DNA of 64,000 nucleotides from positions 1-64,000 of the forward strand of contig QOUV01000005.1 of the NCBI GenBank assembly GCA_003862155.1, given 5' to 3'. The translations under genes were made by a program, and so were the position numbers. Every line of letters starts with the position of its first letter. Positions within the stretch are counted from its first letter, which is position 1. The stretch comes from Lachnospiraceae bacterium. GTDB lineage: Bacteria; Bacillota; Clostridia; Lachnospirales; Lachnospiraceae. Shown piece after piece: positions 52,358-59,604 of this stretch. The notes beneath the pieces were generated by a model. The model was not told where the DNA came from. It searched no databases and saw only the letters and a list, made by a program, of their open reading frames with translations.

Positions 52358-52588
52358 CTACTTCTGCGCTTTCTGAAGTTCCTTAAGCCTCTTTATCGTG
52401 CGCTCGACTTCACGGCGGGTCTCTTTGTCCATATGCTCATTCTGGCAGTGACCGCATCTGCCACGGCATACCTCGTCGCCGCACACATATCCGCAGGTAG
52501 GCTTTCCGCTCCTTTTGTCGCGGATGATCGAGCCAGCTGCAAGCACTATGAAAAATGCCAGTACCGCAAGTACAATCAAATCAGCCAT
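52358..52588 (-). CDS. FeoB-associated Cys-rich membrane protein
   Basis: 76 residues. One N-terminal membrane helix (MADLIVLAVLAFFIVLAAGS), then CGYVCGDEVCRGRCGHC with five cysteines and a basic tail. It fits the FeoB-associated Cys-rich membrane protein family, whose role is unproven. GGAGG stands 7 bases before ATG 52588; a longer frame is not supported. It lies downstream of feoB but has its own promoter and an operator of CsoR type. Confidence 0.8.
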   Translation of the reverse strand: MADLIVLAVLAFFIVLAAGSIIRDKRSGKPTCGYVCGDEVCRGRCGHCQNEHMDKETRREVERTIKRLKELQKAQK

Positions 52589-52635
52589 TGAAGCCACCTC
52601 CACTGCTTTCTGTATCACCTGTATCCTCTTCGCAT

Positions 52636-52652
52636 ATACCCCTTGGGGGTAT
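52636..52652. promoter_or_regulatory. CsoR-type operator
   Basis: ATACCCC-TTG-GGGGTAT, a perfect 7-bp inverted repeat. The ATACCCC...GGGGTAT form is the established site type of copper-sensing CsoR-family repressors. It lies 16-32 bp downstream of the -10 element, where binding would block transcription. Confidence 0.7.
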
Positions 52653-52667
52653 CTCATTTCATTTACT

Positions 52668-52695
52668 ACTATACACCCTTTCAGGAAAAATACAA
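52668..52695 (-). promoter_or_regulatory. Promoter of the Cys-rich protein / HMA operon
   Basis: Minus strand TTGTAT (52695-52690), 16-base spacer, TATAGT (52673-52668), directly upstream of the CsoR-type box. Confidence 0.6.
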
Positions 52696-52759
52696 GTACA
52701 AAACGCTATACAATTTATTAGTTGTGTCTAACTTTTATTTTTTAAAAGATGAAAAGAGA

Positions 52760-52787
52760 CGGGTGGAGGTAATCCCCTGCCCGCCCG
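52760..52787 (-). terminator. Probable terminator of feoB
   Basis: Minus strand CGGGCGG and CCACCCG pair with one mismatch around a 14-base loop, followed by TCTCTTTTC. Confidence 0.5.
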
Positions 52788-52822
52788 AAAGATTGTGCAG
52801 CAATATAGTTATACTGTTTGTT

Positions 52823-55045
52823 TTAAGCTTTAGCCTTTGAGATCCCACCACGGTCAATCTCGACATACTTCTTGTTCGGATCCGGTCTGAACAGAAGAAA
52901 GAGGTAACCGGCAAGAACAGCGAAGGCTGCTACGGTCCAGCCTGAGAATGGTACTCCATTGAAGAGACCAATGATCTGGTAAACCATCAGAGCTACGCAC
53001 CATGCTGAGATGTTCTGGAAAGCAATGGCCTGCCAGAATTTCTTTCTGTCTCCGATCTCCTTTGCCATTGAAGAAATGGCTGCAAGACATGGGCTGTCGA
53101 AGATGTTGAATACGAGGAAGGAGATAGCTCCCATTGAAGCACCTACGTGTGCGCTTCCGGTTCCGAAGAACTCTGTGAAGGCTGTACGCAGAGCATTGAA
53201 GTGATATCCGCTCTCAGTAACGGCATCAGATACATCAACACCGAGCTTTGATACGATTGAAAGTGTACCTACGAGCTGCTCCTTTGCGACGAAGCCTGAA
53301 AGAGTAGCACCGACTGGCTGCCAGTGACCAAATCCAAGCGGAACGAAGATTGGAGCGATGAAACCACCGATAGCAGCAAGCAATGAATTTCCTGCATCGT
53401 CTACGAGGCCGAAAGCGCCGCCCTCGATACCGAATGATGTCAGGAACCACATAACAGCACAGCAGAGGAAGAGGATTGTTCCGGCTTTCTTGATGAAGGC
53501 CCAGAGACGCTCCCACACATGAAGAAGAAGGCCCTTAACTGTAGGGAAATGATATGCCGGAAGCTCCATTACGAATGGAACAGGCTCACCAGCGAAGGCC
53601 CTGGTCTTCTTCAGGATAATGCAGTAAACTATTACAAGTCCGATTCCTGCGAAGTAACATACTGGAGCGAACCACCATACATTTGAACCCATTACATATC
53701 CTGCGATAGCAGCGATTACAGGGAGCTTGGCTCCGCAAGGGATCATCGTCGTAGTCATCATTGTCATACGACGGTCCTTTTCACTTTCGATTGTACGGGT
53801 AGACATGATTCCCGGAACTCCGCATCCTGAAGAGATGAGGAAAGGAATGAATGACTTACCTGAGAGACCGAACTTTCTGAAGATACGGTCCATGATGAAT
53901 GCGACACGGGCCATGTATCCGCAGTCCTCTAAGAATCCGAGGAACAGGAATATGATAGCCATCTGAGGTACGAATCCGAGCGGCGTAGCGATACCATTTA
54001 CGATACCATCTACGATAAGTGAATCTACCCATGCAGATACGTGAATATGCTTGAACAGGAAGCCTCTGAAGAAGTCCTCCTCGATCCACTGTCCAAAGAG
54101 TGTGTCGTTGGTCCAGTCTGTAAGAGGACCTCCGGCAAGGGTTACACCTACGTAATAAACGAGGAACATAACTCCGACGAAAATAGGAAGCGCGAGCCAT
54201 CTGTTCGTAACAACTCTATCGATCTTATCTGAAATTAAAAGCTCTCCCTTGGCGCGGCCCTTCTTTACGCACCTGCTGATAAGCTCTGTTATATATTCAT
54301 ATCTCTGGTTTGTGATGATAGACTCAGAATCATCGTCCATCTCCTTCTCACAGTCTCTGATGTGACCTTCGATCTCATCAGCTGCGTCCTTCGGAATGTT
54401 GATGCCCTCGAGAGCTTTCGTATCTCTCTCGAAAGTCTTTATTGCGTACCATCTCTCCTGATTCTTTGGAACCACATCCTGGATTGACCCCTCGATATGA
54501 GCAATAGCGTGCTCAACAGAACCTGTGAAAACATGTGGAAGCTCTCCGACCTTCTTTGCCATGGCTGCTTTGACTGCCAGCTTTACAGGTTCATCGACAT
54601 TATCGCCTTTAAGTGCTGAAATCTCAACGACCTGGCATCCAAGAGCTTCACCAAGCTTTTTGGTATCTATCTGGTCACCATTTTTTCTTACGACATCCAT
54701 CATGTTGATAGCCATGACTACCGGGATGCCAACCTCAATAAGCTGTGTAGTCAGATAGAGGTTTCTTTCGATGTTTGTTCCGTCGATGATATTTAAGATA
54801 GCGTCAGGCTGATCCTTAACGAGGTAATTTCTGGATACGACCTCCTCAAGGGTGTACGGGCTGAGTGAATATATACCGGGCAGATCCTGAATGATAACAT
54901 TGTGATCCTCTGTGTAGCGTCCTTCCTTCTTCTCAACAGTAACACCAGGCCAGTTACCAACGTACTGGTTGGCTCCCGTCAGGGAGTTGAAAAGTGTAGT
55001 CTTACCGCAGTTCGGATTTCCGGCAAGAGCAATCTTAATCTCCAT
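52823..55045 (-). CDS. feoB: Ferrous iron transport protein B
   Basis: 740 residues. Fe(II) uptake permease with an N-terminal G-protein domain: GNPNCGKTTLFNSL, WPGVTVEKKEG, DLPGIYSLSPY, NMMD. The membrane part has both gate motifs, ISSGCGVPGIMSTR and IPCGAKLPVIAAI. Start ATG 55045 is preceded by TTAGGAGG; the open frame upstream only translates the hairpin repeats of 55046-55239 and is not coding. Third gene of feoA-feoA-feoB. Confidence 0.95.
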   Translation of the reverse strand: MEIKIALAGNPNCGKTTLFNSLTGANQYVGNWPGVTVEKKEGRYTEDHNVIIQDLPGIYSLSPYTLEEVVSRNYLVKDQPDAILNIIDGTNIERNLYLTTQLIEVGIPVVMAINMMDVVRKNGDQIDTKKLGEALGCQVVEISALKGDNVDEPVKLAVKAAMAKKVGELPHVFTGSVEHAIAHIEGSIQDVVPKNQERWYAIKTFERDTKALEGINIPKDAADEIEGHIRDCEKEMDDDSESIITNQRYEYITELISRCVKKGRAKGELLISDKIDRVVTNRWLALPIFVGVMFLVYYVGVTLAGGPLTDWTNDTLFGQWIEEDFFRGFLFKHIHVSAWVDSLIVDGIVNGIATPLGFVPQMAIIFLFLGFLEDCGYMARVAFIMDRIFRKFGLSGKSFIPFLISSGCGVPGIMSTRTIESEKDRRMTMMTTTMIPCGAKLPVIAAIAGYVMGSNVWWFAPVCYFAGIGLVIVYCIILKKTRAFAGEPVPFVMELPAYHFPTVKGLLLHVWERLWAFIKKAGTILFLCCAVMWFLTSFGIEGGAFGLVDDAGNSLLAAIGGFIAPIFVPLGFGHWQPVGATLSGFVAKEQLVGTLSIVSKLGVDVSDAVTESGYHFNALRTAFTEFFGTGSAHVGASMGAISFLVFNIFDSPCLAAISSMAKEIGDRKKFWQAIAFQNISAWCVALMVYQIIGLFNGVPFSGWTVAAFAVLAGYLFLLFRPDPNKKYVEIDRGGISKAKA

Positions 55046-55239
55046 TTTTCCTCCTAAAAAATATTCCAATGTAGTTCTCTTGCTAATCTCAGAGAACGAC
55101 CTCGCTTCGGATTCGAACAAGGAAGTTCTCTTCGTTAAGCTCACGCTGCGCCTTCGGCTTGCGTTCGCTAATCTCAGAGAACGACCTCGCATGTGGCTCG
55201 AACTTCGTCTTCGACTCGTTCTCGCCTACATGCTTTCGG
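55046..55239 (-). repeat. Hairpin repeats between feoA and feoB
   Basis: A direct repeat GCTAATCTCAGAGAACGACC occurs at 55083 and 55170. On the minus strand two hairpins are closed by GAGAACGA/TCGTTCTC and GAGAAC/GTTCTC. One contains GAAC-GA-GTC-GAA-GAC-GAA-GTTC, the same architecture as the cap of repeat R but with another outer stem; a further hairpin is ACGC-AA-GCC-GAA-GGC-GCA-GCGT. The tract could tune feoB expression within the operon. Confidence 0.55.
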
Positions 55240-55461
55240 TCATTCCATCTCAAGAATGTCTGCGTCATCCTTACGAAGCGAGAGCTCAAATCCACGTACT
55301 GTAGCCTCAACCGGATCTCCGAGTGGGGCAACCTTTCTGACGTAGATCTCAGTTCCTTTCGTGATACCCATATCCATGATACGGCGTTTTAAAGCACCGG
55401 CGCCATGAATGGCTTTAACCTTAGCGGTCTCGCCAACTTTTACATCGCGGAGCGTCTTCAT
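55240..55461 (-). CDS. feoA: FeoA-family protein (proximal to feoB)
   Basis: 73 residues. SH3-like FeoA domain (VKAIHGAGALKRRIMDMGIT, KGTEIYVRKVAPLGDPVE, GFELSLRKDDA). FeoA is a small cytoplasmic partner needed for FeoB-driven Fe(II) uptake. 17 bp downstream of a second feoA-type gene. Confidence 0.9.
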   Translation of the reverse strand: MKTLRDVKVGETAKVKAIHGAGALKRRIMDMGITKGTEIYVRKVAPLGDPVEATVRGFELSLRKDDADILEME

Positions 55462-55478
55462 AGAAAAATTCCTCCTAT

Positions 55479-55718
55479 CTACTTGATATCTGGCTCTGAC
55501 GGTACAACCTGCACCTTCGCAGCCATCTGATCTGTGATCGCAAGCCTCGATTCCTTAAGATTCACTATCACATTCCCATTTCCAGTCTGGCTTATGATCT
55601 TAACACGGCTTCCAACAACAAAGCCCAGATCCTCAAGATGCTTTCTGACATCCTCTGAACCGCCGATCTTCGCGACCATAACGGTCTCACCATTTTTAGC
55701 GAATGACAATGGTAACAT
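55479..55718 (-). CDS. feoA: FeoA-family protein (first gene of the feo operon)
   Basis: 79 residues. FeoA domain with KIGGSEDVRKHLEDLGFVVG and RVKIISQTGNGNVIV. Distinct from the next FeoA rather than a recent duplicate. Promoter and DtxR-like sites lie upstream. Confidence 0.88.
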   Translation of the reverse strand: MLPLSFAKNGETVMVAKIGGSEDVRKHLEDLGFVVGSRVKIISQTGNGNVIVNLKESRLAITDQMAAKVQVVPSEPDIK

Positions 55719-55780
55719 AACAATTCATCCCTTCCATTACTTAACACTTCTCACACAAATTAAAAAAGCGCTCAAAAATG

Positions 55781-55855
55781 TTAGTTAGTCTAAACTTGCA
55801 TCTAGTATATTAGCATCACCTTACAAATCTGTCAAGAAAAATTAGTGATTGCTAA
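55781..55855. promoter_or_regulatory. feo promoter with DtxR-type operator candidates
   Basis: Minus-strand TTGACA (55835-55830), 17-base spacer, TAATAT (55812-55807) should drive feoA-feoA-feoB. Three related sites surround it: TTAGTTAGTCTAA (55781), TTAGCATCACCTTA (55811, within the core promoter) and TTAGTGATTGCTAA (55842). TTAG...CTAA arms resemble sites of iron- or manganese-dependent DtxR/MntR repressors; the adjacent divergent gene encodes such a regulator. Confidence 0.6.
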
Positions 55856-55859
55856 CAAC

Positions 55860-55888
55860 TTGAATAAAATACCATTTTAGTGTATATT
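55860..55888 (+). promoter_or_regulatory. Promoter of the DtxR-family regulator
   Basis: TTGAAT (55860-55865), 17-base spacer, TATATT (55883-55888), immediately beside the 55842 operator candidate. Confidence 0.55.
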
Positions 55889-55944
55889 AGAGGGAATAAT
55901 ATGAATCAGATATTTAAATGTAAAAATATAAGGAGGGATTTCAT

Positions 55945-56304
55945 ATGAAGATGCGTGAATCAGCTCAGGATTATCTGGAATCCATACTAATAATTTCACA
56001 GCAGAAAGACTATGTCCGCGCGACAGATATCTGCAACTACTTTGGCTATGCGAGGGCCACAGTCTCAGTTTTCATGAAGCAGCTCAAGGAAAACGGCTAT
56101 GTGGATATTGACGAGCATAACCACATCACACTCACGGATTCCGGCATGAAAATTGCCCAGCAGATGTACGAGAGGCACCAGTTTCTCTCGAAGCTCTTCA
56201 TCAAGATCGGGGTGCCGGAGGATATCGCAGTGCGCGATGCGTGCAGAGTTGAGCATTACGTGAGCACAGAGACCTTTGAAGCGATGAAAAAAGCATTCAG
56301 TTAA
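55945..56304 (+). CDS. DtxR/MntR-family metal-dependent repressor
   Basis: 119 residues. N-terminal winged helix (RATDICNYFGYARATVSVFM, LKENGYVDID) and a short dimerisation/metal-binding domain (RHQFLSKLFIKIGVPEDIA, RVEHYVS), without the C-terminal SH3 domain of full DtxR. In the family, Fe(II) or Mn(II) binding triggers repression. AAGGAGG precedes the ATG. Divergent from the feo operon, so iron control of feo is the likely role. Confidence 0.9.
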   Translation: MKMRESAQDYLESILIISQQKDYVRATDICNYFGYARATVSVFMKQLKENGYVDIDEHNHITLTDSGMKIAQQMYERHQFLSKLFIKIGVPEDIAVRDACRVEHYVSTETFEAMKKAFS

Positions 56305-56318
56305 GTTATCTTATGTAG

Positions 56319-56400
56319 AAAATCGCCCGCGTGTGCCGCTTTTTAAGCACAAAATCGCCCGCGTGTACCGCTTTTCAAGCACAAAATCGCCCGTGAGTGC
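56319..56400. repeat. 32-bp tandem repeat, about 2.6 units
   Basis: Units start AAAATCGCCCG at 56319, 56351 and 56383 (period 32), with CGTGT-CCGCTTTT-AAGCAC as the shared core. The third unit becomes the 5' arm of the terminator that follows the DtxR-type gene. Confidence 0.75.
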
Positions 56401-56445
56401 TGCGTCAGGTCAGCTGGATAAGCTGCCGGGACGGCACTCACGGGC
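56389..56445 (+). terminator. Terminator of the DtxR-family gene
   Basis: GCCCGTGAGTGC/GCACTCACGGGC, a 12-bp perfect stem with an inner CAGCT/AGCTG stem in the loop, followed by TCTTTCTT. Confidence 0.8.
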
Positions 56446-56549
56446 TCTTTCTTCATAAGAGTATGCGCCACCGCGTTTTTTACTACTGTAAGGTTAAGAA
56501 ATATAGTTTGGTGAACAGATACCAAGGTTTCGATTTGCAGCTGCTCATT

Positions 56550-57012
56550 TTTTCAATCGGGGCGTTCGCAGAGCTGGAATTCTTAAGGGCAAAAATGCAA
56601 GTATCAATATAGATCCAAAGCGCATTAGAAATCTTAAACGTCCAAATGCACATTTTCAATATAGCCGTATGCGGTGCTGGAATTCTTAAATGCCTTGTAG
56701 AAAATCCAAGAGCTCAAAGCATATACTGAAAACCCCAAAACTGAACTGTAAGTTTTTGAAAAAATTGTTCATATATATTGAAAAAGTAAATTTACATTTT
56801 AAGATTTTGAGGCTCTCCATGATCTATCTTAAAAACGCCAACTCTGCCATTGTATAAAATTCACCAATTAAAGTTATATACTGAAAACATTCACCAATTC
56901 ATATTTTTCAACTTTACAGCCAGATTTATTTTACCTCAAAACCCATTCACCAATTCATATTTTTCAACACTCCGATCGCCTCAAAACCCATTCACCACAT
57001 CGTATTTCTCAA
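56550..57012. repeat. Phased motif array (about 52-bp period) and ATTCACCAATT tandem repeats
   Basis: No gene between the terminator and pyk. Motif copies at 56550, 56601, 56653 (TTTTCAATATAG), 56720 (ATATACTGAAAA), 56773, 56824 and 56877 are spaced 51-53 bp, except one 67-bp step. GCTGGAATTCTTAA occurs near 56573 and 56687. From about 56857 a second repeat ATTCACCAATT...TATTTTTCAAC recurs near 56884, 56938 and 56983. Confidence 0.55.
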
Positions 57013-57060
57013 CCTTACTCCAAGCTGCTTTCTGTGACGCTTATTTATACACAAAAAGAG

Positions 57061-57110
57061 CCCTTGAGGACCGCGGCAGCTTTTTCCAGCTGCTGGGCGG
57101 TCCTCAAGGG
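57061..57110 (-). terminator. Bidirectional terminator after pyk
   Basis: CCCTTGAGGACCG/CGGTCCTCAAGGG, a 13-bp stem with an inner GCAGC stem, T-rich on both sides (CTCTTTTT on the minus strand). Confidence 0.9.
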
Positions 57111-57128
57111 TGTTTTTTATATTTATAC

Positions 57129-58553
57129 TTATACCATCTGCGCTTTAATCAGATTCGTCGTTCCCGAAATACCGAGCGGCACACCAGCGATGAGAACCAC
57201 GATATCGCCCTCATCTAGGAGCTTCTCTTCCTGGCAGCGCTCGAGCGTATGCGAGAAAAGAGTCTCGGCGTCTTTTTCCTCGGAGATCATGATCGGAGTC
57301 GTGCCCCAGCAGAGGTTCATCTGGCGGCAGACTCTGTCGTCCAGGCAGCCTGCGATGATCGGCGACTCCGGGCGGAACTTCGATACGGCGTGAGCCGTGC
57401 GGCCGGATTTCGTAACTGTGACTATGGCCTTGGCGTTCAGGTCACCCGCGAGCATGCAGGCTGAGTGAGTGATTCCATCTGTGATGGATGGCTCAGCCGG
57501 CCTGTCGGCCTTTTTCATACGGTTAACATAGTTGATATCCTGCTCTGTCCTGCGGGCGATGCGGTCCATCGTCTTGACAGCTTCGACCGGATATTTTCCA
57601 GCGGCAGTCTCACCCGAAAGCATGATGGCCGAAGTGCCGTCGTAAACGGCGTTTGCTACATCTGTAGCCTCGGCTCTGGTCGGCCGCGGGTGTGTTATCA
57701 TCGAGTCGAGCATCTGTGTGGCAGTGACTACAAATTTGCCGGCCTCGTAAACTTTCTTTATGATCATCTTCTGGATGACCGGAACTTCCTCGAGAGGAAT
57801 CTCAACGCCCATGTCGCCACGTGCTACCATGATGCCATCTGCTGCCTGAATGATCGAATCGATATTCTTGACACCCTGGTTGTTCTCGATCTTTGCAATG
57901 ATCTGAATCTTTTCACCACCGTGATCTTTTAAAATCTTCCTGATATCCTCGATATCCTGTGCAGTTCTCGTAAATGAAGCTGCAATAAAATCGAAGTCCT
58001 CCTGGACTGCAAAGACGATGTCCTTGTAATCCTTCGCGCTGACGAATGGCATAGAGAGCTCTACATTCGGGACATTTACACCTTTTTTATCTGAAATATG
58101 TCCGCCGTTGATCACGGTGCAGGTAATGTCTGTATCTGTAACTTTCGTTACAAGCATCTCAATGAGTCCGTCGTCGATCAGAATATGTGTGCCGCGGGTA
58201 ACATCCTTCGGCAGATCCTTGTAGGTGATCGATACCATATGGTTATCGCCCTCTACATCTCTGGTCGTCAGGACAAATTCCTGGTCATCGACAAGATCTG
58301 TGCCGCCATCTTTGAATGACTTCAGGCGGATCTCTGGTCCCTTCGTATCGAGAAGAGCTGCTATAGGGTATCCGAGCTCTTTTCTGAGTTTTCTTAAAGT
58401 CTTAAGCCTCCCGAGATGCTCCTCGTGGCTTCCATGTGAAAAATTAAATCTCGCTACATTCATTCCTGCCTTGATCAGGGAAGCCATCGTATCCTCTGAC
58501 TCAGATGCAGGTCCTAAAGTACATATTATCTTGGTTTTACGAATATTATTCAT
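57129..58553 (-). CDS. pyk: Pyruvate kinase
   Basis: 474 residues. Final ATP-forming step of glycolysis (PEP to pyruvate). TKIICTLGPASES, ARFNFSHGSHEEH, LLDTKGPEIR, IIAKIENNQGV, MVARGDMGVEIP and ATQMLDSMITHPRPTRAE are present. The C-terminal regulatory domain is complete but lacks the extra PEP-utiliser domain found in some Gram-positives. Ends at a strong terminator; arcC precedes it by 21 bp. Confidence 0.96.
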   Translation of the reverse strand: MNNIRKTKIICTLGPASESEDTMASLIKAGMNVARFNFSHGSHEEHLGRLKTLRKLRKELGYPIAALLDTKGPEIRLKSFKDGGTDLVDDQEFVLTTRDVEGDNHMVSITYKDLPKDVTRGTHILIDDGLIEMLVTKVTDTDITCTVINGGHISDKKGVNVPNVELSMPFVSAKDYKDIVFAVQEDFDFIAASFTRTAQDIEDIRKILKDHGGEKIQIIAKIENNQGVKNIDSIIQAADGIMVARGDMGVEIPLEEVPVIQKMIIKKVYEAGKFVVTATQMLDSMITHPRPTRAEATDVANAVYDGTSAIMLSGETAAGKYPVEAVKTMDRIARRTEQDINYVNRMKKADRPAEPSITDGITHSACMLAGDLNAKAIVTVTKSGRTAHAVSKFRPESPIIAGCLDDRVCRQMNLCWGTTPIMISEEKDAETLFSHTLERCQEEKLLDEGDIVVLIAGVPLGISGTTNLIKAQMV

Positions 58554-58574
58554 ATATACTCCTTAAAAAACGCA

Positions 58575-59507
58575 TCACTTAGCTATCATAGTCCCGTCCC
58601 TGCCTGCAATAAGCGGCTTCTCCGGGTCAAGTTTTGCGATAAGTGTCTTTCTGATGGCCGAATCTCCAATATAAGAAACTGCAGCTTCAATCTTCGGCTT
58701 CATCGTGCCTTCCTCAAACTGGCCTTCCTCGAGATATCTCTTCGCATCTGCCACTGAAATAAAATCGAGCGGCTTCTCTTCAGGTGTGCCAAAGTTCAGG
58801 CAGACCTTGTTCGTTCCTGTCAAAATGATAAGCATATCTGCATCTACCTGATCAGCCAGAACGCCTGCTGCCGTATCCTTCTCAATAACGGCAGATGCTC
58901 CTTTAAGCAGATGATCCTGCATAAGCACCGGGATTCCGCCGCCTCCACAGGCGATAACCACCTGGTCAGCATCGAGCAGTGCTTTTATCGCATCGATCTC
59001 AACTATACTCTGCGGCTTAGGTGTCGCAACTATACGTCTGAAACCTCCATCCACTTTCGTGACAGGATTTCCCTTTTTCTCCTGGGCCTGTGCCTCTTTT
59101 TCATTCAGGACTCTGCCGATGATCTTTGTCGGGCGGTAAAATGCCTCGTCGTAAGGGTCGACAGTGACCTGCGTCAAAACTGTGGCCACAGTCTTATAGA
59201 TGCCTTTATTTATCAGGGCTCCCCGGATAGCACTCTGCAGATCGTATCCAATATAGCCCTGGCTCATAGCCGAGCACACACTCATAGGAGTGTCTGTGTA
59301 TTCCGGATACTTCTGTGAAAATTCGTTCATAGCCGTATGAATCATACCGACCTGCGGTCCATTCGAATGTGTGACCACTACCTGATAGCCTTGGGAAATA
59401 AATTCAGCTACCGCCTTTGCGCTGCCCTCCGCCGCTTTCTTCTGTTCAGGAAGCGTCGTTCCAAGAGCATTGTGTCCTAATGCTATTACGATTCTTTTTT
59501 TATCCAT
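58575..59507 (-). CDS. arcC: Carbamate kinase
   Basis: 310 residues. Makes ATP from carbamoyl phosphate and ADP. VIALGHNALGTTLPEQ, VVTHSNGPQVG, IACGGGGIPV and DKDTAAG-type (EKDTAAGVLADQVDADM) motifs. No arginine deiminase or ornithine carbamoyltransferase gene is adjacent, so the carbamoyl phosphate source is unknown. Start ATG 59507 has AAAGGAG 5 bases upstream. Confidence 0.94.
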   Translation of the reverse strand: MDKKRIVIALGHNALGTTLPEQKKAAEGSAKAVAEFISQGYQVVVTHSNGPQVGMIHTAMNEFSQKYPEYTDTPMSVCSAMSQGYIGYDLQSAIRGALINKGIYKTVATVLTQVTVDPYDEAFYRPTKIIGRVLNEKEAQAQEKKGNPVTKVDGGFRRIVATPKPQSIVEIDAIKALLDADQVVIACGGGGIPVLMQDHLLKGASAVIEKDTAAGVLADQVDADMLIILTGTNKVCLNFGTPEEKPLDFISVADAKRYLEEGQFEEGTMKPKIEAAVSYIGDSAIRKTLIAKLDPEKPLIAGRDGTMIAK

Positions 59508-59537
59508 GAGTCTCCTTTGCTCTACATACATAAAAGA

Positions 59538-59559
59538 CGCAGTGGAAAACCACTACGCC
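59538..59559 (-). terminator. Terminator of htrA
   Basis: GCGTAGTGG/CCACTGCGT on the minus strand (one G-U), loop TTTT, then CTTTTAT. Confidence 0.65.
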
Positions 59560-59604
59560 CTTTATTATATTATTTATCTGCTTTTTTCACAAGAGAAACA
59601 TGAA

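Noticed and set aside
52823-55192. Longer FeoB with a 49-residue N-terminal extension
   Set aside because: The extension translates hairpin repeats; the G1 motif and strong ribosome-binding site put the start at 55045.
56850-57218. 122-codon frame rich in ATTCACCAATT-derived residues
   Set aside because: Made of tandem repeats and runs through the pyk terminator into pyk on the opposite strand.
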